In this document: piece after piece, positions 1 to 7,698 of the stretch
How positions within the stretch are numbered: position 1 is the first letter of the stretch
Layout: each line of letters starts with the position of its first letter
From: Chloroflexota bacterium
GTDB taxonomy: Bacteria > Chloroflexota > DTOL01 > JACQYG01
NCBI GenBank assembly: GCA_016208345.1
Contig: JACQYG010000106.1
Location: forward strand, 1-18,416
DNA: 18,416 nt
Direction: 5' to 3'
Position numbers and translations under genes: made by a program
The notes under the pieces: model-generated
What the model saw: the letters and a program-made list of their open reading frames with translations, nothing else
Database searches by the model: none
Told to the model about the DNA's origin: nothing

Positions 1-2457
1 CTTACCGAACGTGCGCAAGAGGCCTTCCACGGGGCCTATCAGATCATGCAACGCATGAACCACACGCAGTTGGACGTGGAACACCTGACCCTGGCCCTCC
101 TGGAGCAGTCCGAGGGCACGGCCGGGGAAGTATTACGTAAGCTCGGCGTTGACGTGAGCCTGGTGCGCCGCCGCCTGGAGGACGTGCTCATCGCCTTCCC
201 CAAGGTGCACTATACCATGCCCACTCCCCAGGTATACGCCACCCCTCGCCTGAACGCCGTGGTGGGGGCGGCGGACGGCGAGTCCCAGCGCATGGGAGAC
301 ACGGTCATCGGTTGCGAGCACCTGCTTCTGGCCATCATCAACGAGAAGAACAGCCCCTCTGCCCGCATCCTCCGGGATTTCGGCGTGGACGACCAGAAGG
401 TCCTCCTGGCCTTAAAGGACATCCGCGGCACCCAGAAGGCCACGGACCAGCGGGCCGAGAGCAAGTACCGGGTCCTGGAGAAATACAGCCGTGACCTCAC
501 CGCCCTGGCCAAGGAAAGTAAACTGGACCCCGTCATCGGCCGGGACGATGTGGTCATGCGCGTCGTCCAGGTCCTGGGGCGTCGTACCAAGAACAATCCG
601 GTGCTCATCGGCGACGCCGGGGTGGGCAAAACCGCCATTGTGGAGGGCCTAGCCCAGAAGATAGCGGCCGGGGACGTCCCCGAGACCCTCCGCGGCAAGC
701 GCGTCATCGCCCTGGACCTGGGGGCCCTGGTGGCGGGCTCCAAGTTTCGCGGCGAGTTCGAGGAGCGCCTGAAGGCGGTCATGGACGAGATCATGAGGGC
801 CAAGGGCGAGATAATCCTGTTCATCGATGAGCTGCACACGCTGGTGGGCGCCGGCGCCGCTGAGGGGGCCATCGACGCCTCGAACATGCTAAAACCGGCC
901 CTGGCCAAAGGGGAGTTGCAGTGCGTGGGCGCCACCACCACCTCTGAGTACCGGCGTATCGAGAAGTCCAGTGCCCTGGAGCGTCGTTTCCAGCCCATCA
1001 CCGTGGACGAGCCCTCGCTGGAGGAGGCGGTGGAGATGCTCAAGGGGTTGCGTCCCCGGTACGAGGCCCACCACAAGGTAAAAATCTCCGATCAGGCGCT
1101 TTGGGCGGCGGCCCAGCTATCCCATCGCTACATCACCGACCGCTATCTGCCGGACAAGGCCATCGACCTCATCGACGAGGCTGGCTCCAAGCTGCACCTG
1201 GCATTGGTGAGCCTCCCCCCGGACCTCCGAGAGAAAGAGGACCGGCTGCGCCAGATGGAGGCCGAGGAGGAGGCCGCCGGGCAGGCCCGGGATTACGAGC
1301 GAGCGGCGATCCTGAAGGCCCAGTGTCTGGCCCTTCAAAAGGATTTCCAGGCCGCCAAGGACGCCTGGGAGAAAGGCCGGAACCTGGATGATGAGGTCGA
1401 CGTGGAGGATATCGCCCAGATCGTGGCCAAGTGGACGGGCATCCCGGTCACCCGGCTCCAGGAGACCGAGGCCGAAAAGCTCTTGCACATGGAGGAGCGC
1501 CTGCACGAGCGGGTCATCGGCCAGGAGGAGGCCATCGGTGCCGTTTCCGACGCTATTCGCCGGGGGCGGTCGGGCCTCAAGGACCCCAAGCGGCCCATCG
1601 GCTCCTTCATTTTCCTGGGACCTACCGGGGTGGGGAAAACCGAGCTGGCCAAGGCCCTGGCAGGGTTTCTCTTCGACGAGGAGGACAATTTAATCCGCAT
1701 CGACATGTCCGAGTACGGCGAGCGTCACACCGTGGCCCGGCTCATCGGCTCCCCGCCGGGTTACGTCGGCTTCGAGGAAGGTGGCCAGCTCACCGAAGCG
1801 GTGCGGCGCAGGCCCTATCAGGTGGTGCTGTTCGACGAGATCGAAAAGGCCCATCCCGACGTCTGGAACACCTTGCTACAGATCCTAGACGATGGCCGGC
1901 TCACCGATGGCCAGGGCCACACCGTGGATTTCCGCAACACTGTGGTCATCATGACCTCCAACATCGGCACCCAGTACCTGCAAGGGCGGGGGGGCCTGGG
2001 CTTCCGAACCGGCAGCGAGACCAAAGAGGAGCGCCGCCGGACGCGGAAAGACATCGAGGTCGATCTCAGGCGCACCTTCCGGCCCGAGTTCCTGAACCGG
2101 GTGGATGAGATCATCATCTTCCAGGCCTTGACGCAAGAGGAGCTCTTGCGCATCGTGGACCTGGAGGTGAAAAAAGTAGCCCAGCGGATCACCGAGCATG
2201 GGCTGAACATCGAGCTCTCGCCGGCAGCCAAGGAATGGCTGGCCAAGGAGGGCTACGATCCCCAGTTCGGCGCCCGCCCCCTGAAGCGGGTTATCCAGCG
2301 CACCGTAGAGAACCCCCTGGCCAAGAGCCTCTTGTCCGGGGAGTTCAAGAGCGGCGACACCATCATGGTGGACCATACCGAGGATAGGCTCACCTTCAGC
2401 AGGAAAGAGCTAGAGGTGGAGCGAGGGGCGGCCATCTTGGCAGGCGTCAACGTCTAG
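1..2457 (+). CDS. clpC: ATP-dependent Clp protease ATPase subunit ClpC (5' end cut by window)
   Basis: This is an AAA+ unfoldase of the Hsp100 class that feeds substrates to ClpP in the cytoplasm. The frame is open from base 1, and the first visible residues (LTERAQEAF) match the start of a Clp N domain, so only a few codons are missing; the ATG at 46 is internal. In visible-residue numbering there are two Clp N repeats (about 1-140), AAA1 with Walker A GDAGVGKT (204-211), a UVR-like middle segment (about 415-450), AAA2 with Walker A GPTGVGKT (540-547), and a C-terminal D2-small domain. The short UVR-type linker, rather than the long ClpB M-domain, and an LGF tripeptide (666-668) at the ClpP-docking loop position favour ClpC over ClpB. 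The length of about 820 aa is normal. It converges on the liv region, with a hairpin between. The promoter lies outside the window, so regulation cannot be judged. Confidence 0.96.
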   Translation, partial: LTERAQEAFHGAYQIMQRMNHTQLDVEHLTLALLEQSEGTAGEVLRKLGVDVSLVRRRLEDVLIAFPKVHYTMPTPQVYATPRLNAVVGAADGESQRMGDTVIGCEHLLLAIINEKNSPSARILRDFGVDDQKVLLALKDIRGTQKATDQRAESKYRVLEKYSRDLTALAKESKLDPVIGRDDVVMRVVQVLGRRTKNNPVLIGDAGVGKTAIVEGLAQKIAAGDVPETLRGKRVIALDLGALVAGSKFRGEFEERLKAVMDEIMRAKGEIILFIDELHTLVGAGAAEGAIDASNMLKPALAKGELQCVGATTTSEYRRIEKSSALERRFQPITVDEPSLEEAVEMLKGLRPRYEAHHKVKISDQALWAAAQLSHRYITDRYLPDKAIDLIDEAGSKLHLALVSLPPDLREKEDRLRQMEAEEEAAGQARDYERAAILKAQCLALQKDFQAAKDAWEKGRNLDDEVDVEDIAQIVAKWTGIPVTRLQETEAEKLLHMEERLHERVIGQEEAIGAVSDAIRRGRSGLKDPKRPIGSFIFLGPTGVGKTELAKALAGFLFDEEDNLIRIDMSEYGERHTVARLIGSPPGYVGFEEGGQLTEAVRRRPYQVVLFDEIEKAHPDVWNTLLQILDDGRLTDGQGHTVDFRNTVVIMTSNIGTQYLQGRGGLGFRTGSETKEERRRTRKDIEVDLRRTFRPEFLNRVDEIIIFQALTQEELLRIVDLEVKKVAQRITEHGLNIELSPAAKEWLAKEGYDPQFGARPLKRVIQRTVENPLAKSLLSGEFKSGDTIMVDHTEDRLTFSRKELEVERGAAILAGVNV

Positions 2458-2499
2458 CGGTCTCGGTCCTGCCAAAGCCCGCTGGTTATGATACTGACA

Positions 2500-2534
2500 A
2501 CGAAGCCAGAGAGTCGCAAGACCTCTGGCTTCGT
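2500..2534. terminator. Hairpin between convergent clpC and livF remnant
   Basis: A perfect 12-bp stem (ACGAAGCCAGAG pairing with CTCTGGCTTCGT) encloses an 11-base loop, 43 bases after the clpC stop and 23 bases past the stop of the truncated livF on the other strand. Neither side has a clean T-tract, so it may be a weak bidirectional terminator or a 3'-end stabilising structure. The stem is seen directly; its function is inferred from position. Confidence 0.6.
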
Positions 2535-2556
2535 CACGATGTCAAACGCTCGTCCC

Positions 2557-2853
2557 TCAGGCTCCGAGATACGCCACCTTCACGTGCTCGTTGTTCAACA
2601 GCTCTCTCCCCACCCCCTCCAGCGTCACTCGCCCGTTTTCCAGGACGTAGGCCCGATCGGCCATCTGCAGGATCAGGGAGACGTTCTGCTCCACAATAAG
2701 CACGGTGACGCCCTCGCCTTTGATCTTGCCCAGGATCTGGAAGATCTCCTTGACCAAGATCGGGGCCAGGCCCAAGGAGGGCTCGTCAAGGAGCATAAGC
2801 TTGGGGCGGGTCATGAGCCCCCGGCCTATGGCCAGCATCTGCTGCTCACCACT
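2557..2853 (-). pseudogene. Truncated livF: C-terminal third of a second branched-chain amino acid ABC ATPase
   Basis: About 98 codons match the C-terminal end of LivF. Homology begins inside the ABC signature (SGEQQMLAIGRGLM), then shows Walker B with the D-loop (LMLLDEPSLGLAP), the VEQN segment, and the family's typical ending (AYLGA, then TGA). Walker A, the Q-loop and any start codon are missing. Upstream of the signature the frame runs into a terminator palindrome and then unrelated residues, so it cannot make a working ATPase. Aligned by eye it is only about half identical to the intact LivF next door, so it is not a recent copy of that gene. It carries no frameshift or internal stop, which fits a recent truncation or an assembly join. 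Its composition looks closer to clpC and recN than to the intact liv genes. Alternatively it could be the true end of a gene whose front was lost in assembly. Confidence 0.85.
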
Positions 2854-2869
2854 GCGAGTTCGCTTGTCC

Positions 2870-2908
2870 GAGAAAACACAGGCGCGCTCAGCGCGCCTGT
2901 GTTTTCTC
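2870..2908. terminator. Strong bidirectional intrinsic terminator after livF
   Basis: This is a 39-base near-perfect palindrome: 19-base arms around a single central base. A GC core (AGGCGCGC/GCGCGCCT) is flanked by AAAA on one side and TTTT on the other, so both strands read as a GC stem followed by a U-run. It begins 30 bases past the livF stop in the direction of liv transcription, where the liv operon should end. It sits exactly between intact livF and the truncated livF, so the remnant would receive little liv transcription. Confidence 0.9.
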
Positions 2909-2938
2909 CTCTGCCTATCTCCACGTCTCCGCGTCTCA

Positions 2939-3649
2939 TTACAGCCCCAAGTACGCTTTGCGGACACTCTCCATTTCGCGAACCCTTTTCGCCTCACCCT
3001 CAATTTCGATCCGCCCGTTGCTGAGGACGTAAGCGTAATCGCTCACCGCCAGCGCCATCTGCACATTTTGCTCCACCAACAGCATAGTGTGCCCTTGCTC
3101 TTTGAGGCGGCGGATCACCTCGAACAGGTTCAGCACCAGCAGCGGCGAAAGGCCCAGAGACGGTTCGTCGAGCATCAGGATCTGAGGATTGCTCATCAAG
3201 CCCCGCGCGATGGCCAGCATTTGCTGTTCACCGCCGCTTAATGTGCCCGCCACCTGCCGCACCCGTTCCTCCAGGCGCGGGAACAAATCGAAGATCCACT
3301 CCACATTGCGCTGAAACCCGGCCCGCGCCCGTCCCGGCGTCGCCCCCATCTCCAGATTCTCCATCACCGTCAGGTCGGTGAACAGTTGACGCCCTTCCGG
3401 AATCATCACCAGCCCCATCTGGGCTCTGGTGTGGGGCGAAAGCCGCGTAACGTCCTGGCCGTCAAAATTCACTGTGCCCTTCCATGCCGGGATGAGCCCC
3501 ATTACTGTCCGAAGCAAAGTGGTCTTCCCACTGCCGTTGGAGCCCACCAGCGTCGTCAAGTGACCCTCTTGAAGTTGCAAAGAGACTCCCCATAGGATCT
3601 GGACTTCGCCATAGCCCGATTCGATCTCCTTCACGTCCATGGCGATCAT
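2939..3649 (-). CDS. livF: Branched-chain amino acid ABC transporter ATP-binding protein LivF
   Basis: This is one of the two cytoplasmic ATPases that power the LivH/LivM permease for branched-chain amino acids or related amides (HAAT family). At 236 aa it is close to E. coli LivF. Visible motifs are Walker A GSNGSGKTT (36-44), the Q-loop region with the LivF-typical MIPEGRQLF (81-89), signature LSGGEQQ (136-142) and Walker B ILMLDEP (156-162). The segment LLVEQN stands where most ABC ATPases have the switch histidine; Gln here is usual for LivF. The ATG overlaps the livG stop by 4 bases (ATGA) and has GGAGGG six bases upstream. A second ATG three codons later is less well placed. It is the last gene of the operon, followed by the terminator at 2870-2908. 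Confidence 0.95.
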   Translation of the reverse strand: MIAMDVKEIESGYGEVQILWGVSLQLQEGHLTTLVGSNGSGKTTLLRTVMGLIPAWKGTVNFDGQDVTRLSPHTRAQMGLVMIPEGRQLFTDLTVMENLEMGATPGRARAGFQRNVEWIFDLFPRLEERVRQVAGTLSGGEQQMLAIARGLMSNPQILMLDEPSLGLSPLLVLNLFEVIRRLKEQGHTMLLVEQNVQMALAVSDYAYVLSNGRIEIEGEAKRVREMESVRKAYLGL

Positions 3650-4395
3650 GTGGATCCCTCCAGCAAACGCTCAGCCGCTTTGGGGTCGCCCAGGTAGGCT
3701 TCGATGACTTTCGGATCGTTCGACACGACTTGCGGCGTACCTTCCGCAATTTTTGCGCCATAGTCGAGCACGACGACGCGATCGGACAGGTTCATCACCG
3801 CGTGCATCAAATGCTCGATTATGATGACCGTAACGCCTTGCTCGCGGATTTTCCGGATCAGCCCCAACACGTCCGTGACCTCGTGGGGATTCAGCCCCGC
3901 CAGCACTTCGTCTAACAGGATGAGGAGAGGGCGGGAGGCCAGCGCGCGCGCCATTTCCAGCCGCTTTTTCTGAGCCACGTTCAGTTTGCTGGCGAGCATA
4001 TCGCGCTTGTCGGCCATCCCGACGAACTCTAACACTTCATCCGCGACGCGCGCCGCCGCACCCAACGCCAGATGCTCGCGTCCAAAGCAGGCACCGACGG
4101 TCACGTTCTCCTTCACCGATAACTCGCTCAGCGGTCGGACGATCTGATGTGTGCGGGCAATTCCCCGCTGGGCAATCGCGAAAGGGGGCAGCCCGGTAAT
4201 ATTTTCGCCGCGAAACGTCACCTGGCCATTTTGCGGAGGATACACGCCATTGATGACGTTAAACAGGGTGGTCTTGCCCGCGCCATTGGGGCCGATGATG
4301 CCGAGGATTTCGCCCTCTTGGACCGAGAGCGAGACCCTATTCAGGGCAAGGAGGCCCCCAAAGCGTTTGCTGATATTTTGGACATCGAGGATCAC
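3646..4395 (-). CDS. livG: Branched-chain amino acid ABC transporter ATP-binding protein LivG
   Basis: This is the second ATPase of the importer, 249 aa, pairing with LivF on the cytoplasmic face of LivH/LivM. It has Walker A GPNGAGKTT (35-43), a Q-loop in ARTHQIV (Q84), Walker B LLILLDE (157-163) and switch His195 in IIIEHLMHAV. The C-terminal extension (EGTPQVVSNDPKVIEAYLG) is typical of LivG. Two points depart from textbook LivG: the signature reads LNVAQ (138-142) instead of an LSGGQ-like motif, and Walker B continues as DEVLAGLNP rather than DEPAAGLNP. Similar variants exist in one LivG subgroup as I recall it, so this does not imply loss of function. It starts with GTG, overlapping the livM TGA by 4 bases, and AGGAGG lies about 8 bases upstream, which fixes the start. 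Confidence 0.94.
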   Translation of the reverse strand: MILDVQNISKRFGGLLALNRVSLSVQEGEILGIIGPNGAGKTTLFNVINGVYPPQNGQVTFRGENITGLPPFAIAQRGIARTHQIVRPLSELSVKENVTVGACFGREHLALGAAARVADEVLEFVGMADKRDMLASKLNVAQKKRLEMARALASRPLLILLDEVLAGLNPHEVTDVLGLIRKIREQGVTVIIIEHLMHAVMNLSDRVVVLDYGAKIAEGTPQVVSNDPKVIEAYLGDPKAAERLLEGST

Positions 4396-5363
4396 TCCAG
4401 ATACCTCCTCAGCAGCGGCACCCGTTGCCGCAGCCAGCCAACCACCCCGGCGGTTACAAATAGCACGATGACGAGCAACAAGAGTCCCGCAATGAACAGG
4501 TGCAGCGAACTAAAATTTGGATTAGTAATCAGAAACGCGCGCAGGCGCTCGTACACCACCGCGCCCACGATGGGGCCGGTGACCGTGCCGTACCCGCCCA
4601 GCATCACCATAACCAGTCCCTCAATCGACCGGAGCAACGCAAACGCGGGTCCCGGCTCGATGATGCCATTCTTAAAGAAGAATATCGCGCCCGCCAGGGC
4701 GGGAAAGAACGCGGAGCAGGTATAGGCGAGCACTTTATAACGGGTCGGATCGATGCCTAAAACCTGCGCCGTATCTTGATCTTCGCGGATCGCCATCAAC
4801 CCCAGTCCAAATTTCGACTTTTTTATCAGGAAGCTCGCGGCGACGGTCACCAAAGCCACGGCCACGATCGCGTAATAGGCGAACCACAACGCGTTCCTGG
4901 CTCCGCCGTAGGCATCGTACACCGCATAGTTGAAGAACATCCCAACCGCACCGCCAAAGGGTTCAAAGTTGGTGACGAAGGAGCGGACGGCTTCGTTGAT
5001 CCCGATCGTCGCCAGCGCAAAGTACGCTCCGCGCAGGCGCAGAACGGGGATGCCGAGAAGAAATGCAAACACGCTGGCGCCGACCCCGCTCGCCAACGCA
5101 GCGAGGACGAAATGAACCTGATAGTTCAGCATCAGGAAGAAGGCAAAGTAGCCCCCTAACCCAAAGAACACAATATGTCCGAAACTGACGTAGCCGGTGT
5201 AGCCCATTATGATGTTAATGCTGGAGGCGAGGATGACCAGCATCAGGGTTAAGAACAAGTCTTCCCGCAACGAGGCTGAATCGATGAGGATGGGGATCAG
5301 GGCAATTGCCACTATGATGAGCAGAGTGAGCCACAAGAAGGATTGCGGCCATGTTCTCTTCAT
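4392..5363 (-). CDS. livM: Branched-chain amino acid ABC transporter permease LivM
   Basis: This inner-membrane permease subunit forms the translocation path together with LivH. About 323 aa contain many hydrophobic helices and the BPD_transp_2 family landmark MGYTGYVSFGH, followed by a glycine-rich FGLGGYFAFF segment. The cytoplasmic coupling segment appears as SKFGLGLMAIREDQDTAQVLGID, characteristic of LivM. I place the start at the ATG at 5361-5363, one base past the livH TAG and 9 bases after GGAG. A TTG five codons upstream (5376-5378) would overlap livH and has no ribosome binding site. Its end overlaps the livG start by 4 bases, indicating translational coupling. Confidence 0.93.
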   Translation of the reverse strand: MKRTWPQSFLWLTLLIIVAIALIPILIDSASLREDLFLTLMLVILASSINIIMGYTGYVSFGHIVFFGLGGYFAFFLMLNYQVHFVLAALASGVGASVFAFLLGIPVLRLRGAYFALATIGINEAVRSFVTNFEPFGGAVGMFFNYAVYDAYGGARNALWFAYYAIVAVALVTVAASFLIKKSKFGLGLMAIREDQDTAQVLGIDPTRYKVLAYTCSAFFPALAGAIFFFKNGIIEPGPAFALLRSIEGLVMVMLGGYGTVTGPIVGAVVYERLRAFLITNPNFSSLHLFIAGLLLLVIVLFVTAGVVGWLRQRVPLLRRYLE

Positions 5364-5364
5364 T

Positions 5365-6225
5365 CTAGCGCGCTCCAAAGAGGCCAGTGGGGCGAATCAG
5401 CAGGATCAAAACGAAAACCCCGTACTCGATAATCGGAACCCATCCGACGGGCATAAATATTGTCGTCAAGCCTTCGAGCAAGCCGAGCACAATTCCCCCC
5501 ACCAGCGCGCCGGTCGGATTCCCCAATCCACCCAGCACGACGATCACAAAACTCTTGAGTTCGTACACCCCGCCAGCGAGGATCGTGAATGAGAACAGTG
5601 TAGCGATCAGCCCTCCCGAGGTCATCGCCAACATGATTCCAATTCCGAAACTTAACGCAAGCACGCCGGTTGTGTTAATGCCCATCAGTTCCGCTGCCGC
5701 GCGATTGTTGGCGACGGCGCGAATGGATTTTCCCACGCGGGTACGATAGAGGAAGAGATAGAGGCCCACCGTCACGGCAATCGCGATCAGGACGGCTACC
5801 ACTTTGGTGCCGAGAATCGTGATGGCGCCCGTTCGAAACGCGCCCAGATCCATGTCAATCGCGCGCGGGGTCGTGGTAAATACCACCGTCCCTAAACCGA
5901 TAATCATCAGGTTGACGGAAAAGGTCGCGAGGAGAGTTGTCAATTCCGGAGCGTTGATCACGCGGTGGACCGCTACAAAGTACATCACGATCCCCAGCAC
6001 GAGTCCGAGGACGAGCACTGCGATCAGGCCCAGGTAGGGATTGACCCCGAACTGGGTGCCGATCAGATAAACCGCAAACATTCCCAGGGCGATCACCGGA
6101 CCGTGCGCCAGATTGATCACGCGCATCACGCCAAAGATCAGCGTCAACCCCATCGCCGCCAGCCCGTAGACAAACCCGAGCATCAATCCGTCAATGGACG
6201 AAGGTACGAGCGCATCGATGTTCAT
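5365..6225 (-). CDS. livH: Branched-chain amino acid ABC transporter permease LivH
   Basis: This is the partner inner-membrane permease of LivM, 286 aa, all-helical. The N-terminal motif GFVYGLAAMGLTLIFGVMRV with INLAHG following is the LivH hallmark, and the coupling segment TRVGKSIRAVANNRAAAELMGIN is intact. The C-terminal VIVVLGGLGNPTGALVGG motif is also typical. ATG start; the upstream AAAGGCG is a weak ribosome binding site, which fits a downstream gene made at lower level than livK. A 149-base structured spacer separates it from livK, unlike the tight joins elsewhere in the operon. Substrate specificity cannot be read from the permease; branched-chain amino acids are the default for the family. 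Confidence 0.94.
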   Translation of the reverse strand: MNIDALVPSSIDGLMLGFVYGLAAMGLTLIFGVMRVINLAHGPVIALGMFAVYLIGTQFGVNPYLGLIAVLVLGLVLGIVMYFVAVHRVINAPELTTLLATFSVNLMIIGLGTVVFTTTPRAIDMDLGAFRTGAITILGTKVVAVLIAIAVTVGLYLFLYRTRVGKSIRAVANNRAAAELMGINTTGVLALSFGIGIMLAMTSGGLIATLFSFTILAGGVYELKSFVIVVLGGLGNPTGALVGGIVLGLLEGLTTIFMPVGWVPIIEYGVFVLILLIRPTGLFGAR

Positions 6226-6271
6226 CGTCGCCTTTATGTGGACAAAATAAGAGAGAGGTGCTGGGGTGAAC

Positions 6272-6333
6272 GGGGCAGAGGTGCAAGGGTGAGGAGGTGC
6301 AGAAGAGAAAGATCTCCCTTCCTCATCTGCCCC
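6272..6333. repeat. Imperfect inverted repeat / hairpin in the livK-livH spacer
   Basis: GGGGCAGA (6272-6279) pairs with TCTGCCCC (6326-6333), and TGAGGA (6290-6295) pairs with TCCTCA (6320-6325). This gives a 14-bp stem interrupted by a 10-base bulge and capped by a 24-base loop. On the transcribed (minus) strand the 5' arm is purine-rich and the 3' arm pyrimidine-rich. Placed between the receptor gene and the permease genes, it could stabilise upstream livK mRNA or attenuate downstream genes. The structure is seen; the role is inferred. Confidence 0.6.
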
Positions 6334-6337
6334 ACCG

Positions 6338-6365
6338 CTCCCTTGCTCCCCTGCTCCCTTGCTCT
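6338..6365. repeat. Octamer tandem repeat, 3.5 units of CTCCCTTG
   Basis: The units are CTCCCTTG, CTCCCCTG, CTCCCTTG and CTCT, head to tail. The neighbouring bases down to about 6246 are similarly skewed (purine-rich on one side, pyrimidine-rich on the other). This resembles short tandem repeats found in intergenic DNA of some Chloroflexota and cyanobacteria. No coding potential is apparent. Confidence 0.6.
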
Positions 6366-6366
6366 A

Positions 6367-6386
6367 CGCAAGCGTTACTGCTTGCG
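6367..6386 (-). other. Hairpin enclosing the livK stop codon
   Basis: CGCAAGC (6367-6373) and GCTTGCG (6380-6386) form a perfect 7-bp stem around a 6-base loop, and the livK TAA (6375-6377) lies in that loop. There is no U-run after it, so it is unlikely to terminate by itself. It may mark a 3' end that protects a processed livK mRNA. Confidence 0.5.
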
Positions 6387-7640
6387 GAGCTGAGCGTCCG
6401 CGGACTTGCCTTCCAGTGGCCACACGACCGGCTTAACCAGTTTGCCGGCGGCATCCTTTTGCCACTGGACATAGACCATCTCGTGCCCGATCTGCTTGCC
6501 GTGGGTCTTAGCGGCGGTATCGAACTTGATGTGACCGAAGAAGGTCAAGAGATCCAACCTGTCGAGAGCCGTCTTCACCTTTTCGGCGTCAACGCTGTCG
6601 GCTTCCTCAAGCCCCTTCTGGAAGATCAACCCCGCGGCGTATCCGCCGGCGGAGTGATAGGACGGTTCGTAGCCGTACTTGGTCTTGTAGGCCGAGGTGA
6701 AATCCGCGACGCCAATGCCATACCACGGCAGTCCGGCTGCTTTCGCCGATTCGGGACTGTAGCGCGCCAGCGGCTCCCACTGACTCGGGCCGACGACGTA
6801 TTGCGCCGCGTCCCCGATTTCTACGAACGCGGGTTCGGGCGGAGCCACCAAGATAGCCACAAACTTGACTGGCACCTTCTTCTCGTACAGTTGTTTGGCG
6901 AAGGTAGTGCCGTCTGTAAAGTGTCCACCGCCCATAATCGCATCCGGCTTGGGGGGCATGATTTTGTTGATGAAGGGGGCAAAGTCCGTTGTGGCGGTAT
7001 CATACCCTTCAAAGAGAACGATGTCGAACCCCTTTTCCTTGGCGTACTTCTGGGCGAAGGTTGTCACATCGGTAGAGAACCGCTCCTTCTCATAGACGAA
7101 GGCAATCTTCTTCGCCGTGGGGTCAAGTTTCTGCAGGAGGTCCACGGCCCCAGTCAGATAGCGGCTGGCTGGAGTATAGATCTGAAAGATAGTCTTAAAG
7201 CCTTGCTCCATCGTCGTGTCCGACGCAGCGCCGGTGGTGATCATGACCTTGCCGTACTGCTCCGCGACCACCGCGGCGGTTTGCGTCAAGCCGCTGCTGT
7301 AGGGGCTGATCAGAAAGTCCACCTTGTCTTCGGTGATGAGTTTGGTGTACAAAGCCTGGACGCGATCGGTCAAGCTCTCGTCATCGTAGAACTTGATCTC
7401 CGGCATCAACATTGTGCCGTCCTTGAGCTTGATGCCGCCGGCTTTTTTCACATCTTCCAGCCAGAGCTGCAATCCCTGGATTTGCTCCTTGGATTCTTTG
7501 TTGAGTTTGCCGGTCTGTGAGGCAGTGAAGCCGACGAGGACCCTTTTAACAGTGGGCGTCGGCGCGGCTACTGGGCCGCAGGCAACCCCCAGAGAGGCGA
7601 TCAGGGCCACCACCAGGGCCAAAAACACGAGCTTGCGCAT
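6375..7640 (-). CDS. livK: Branched-chain amino acid ABC transporter substrate-binding lipoprotein (LivK-type)
   Basis: This is the extracytoplasmic receptor that captures the amino acid and delivers it to LivH/LivM. The 421-aa protein has a lipoprotein signal: MRKLVF, a hydrophobic core, then Cys21 in SLGVACGP, followed by a short Pro/Thr tether (VAAPTPTVK). The mature part is a type I periplasmic binding fold (Peripla_BP_6): VLVGFTASQTG start, LITEDKVDFLISPYSSGLTQTAAVVAEQYG in the ligand-binding lobe, and KKIAFVYEKERFSTDV at the domain crossover. The start is the ATG at 7638-7640, because AAGGAGG lies about 7 bases upstream and the signal peptide begins there. An upstream in-frame GTG at 7689-7691 has no such support. 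It is the first gene of the operon. The exact ligand is uncertain, since relatives bind amides, urea or aromatic compounds. Confidence 0.93.
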   Translation of the reverse strand: MRKLVFLALVVALIASLGVACGPVAAPTPTVKRVLVGFTASQTGKLNKESKEQIQGLQLWLEDVKKAGGIKLKDGTMLMPEIKFYDDESLTDRVQALYTKLITEDKVDFLISPYSSGLTQTAAVVAEQYGKVMITTGAASDTTMEQGFKTIFQIYTPASRYLTGAVDLLQKLDPTAKKIAFVYEKERFSTDVTTFAQKYAKEKGFDIVLFEGYDTATTDFAPFINKIMPPKPDAIMGGGHFTDGTTFAKQLYEKKVPVKFVAILVAPPEPAFVEIGDAAQYVVGPSQWEPLARYSPESAKAAGLPWYGIGVADFTSAYKTKYGYEPSYHSAGGYAAGLIFQKGLEEADSVDAEKVKTALDRLDLLTFFGHIKFDTAAKTHGKQIGHEMVYVQWQKDAAGKLVKPVVWPLEGKSADAQLRKQ

Positions 7641-7651
7641 CTTTTTCCTCC

Positions 7652-7698
7652 TTACCGAGTTCACCTTCCAGGTGTCTTTTACCGAATACACTTTCCAG
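7652..7698. repeat. Imperfect direct repeat just upstream of livK
   Basis: Two 20-base copies (7652-7671 and 7679-7698) match at 17 positions and are offset by 27 bases; on the plus strand both begin TTACCGA and end TTCCAG. They lie immediately 5' of the livK Shine-Dalgarno. They could be paired regulator sites or a local duplication of leader sequence. Confidence 0.55.

Noticed and set aside
210..1076. 288-codon minus-strand open frame inside clpC
   Set aside because: It is antisense to conserved AAA1 coding sequence and has an Arg/Ser-rich shadow composition and no motifs.
1..2457. ClpB disaggregase instead of ClpC
   Set aside because: The region between the two AAA modules is a short UVR-like segment rather than the long ClpB coiled-coil M-domain, and a ClpP-docking LGF is present.
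5364..5378. TTG start five codons upstream for livM
   Set aside because: It overlaps livH and lacks a Shine-Dalgarno; the ATG at 5361-5363 has GGAG at 9 bases.
6246..6366. CRISPR-like or other array in the livK-livH spacer
   Set aside because: The units are 8 bases with no spacers and there are fewer than four; it is simple-sequence repeat.
6297..7520. 407-codon plus-strand open frame
   Set aside because: It is antisense to livK, which has a full lipoprotein signal, domain motifs and a ribosome binding site; the antisense protein shows no family motif.
7641..7691. 17-codon N-terminal extension of livK from a GTG at 7689-7691
   Set aside because: It would place charged residues before the lipoprotein signal and ignores the AAGGAGG ribosome binding site in front of the internal ATG.
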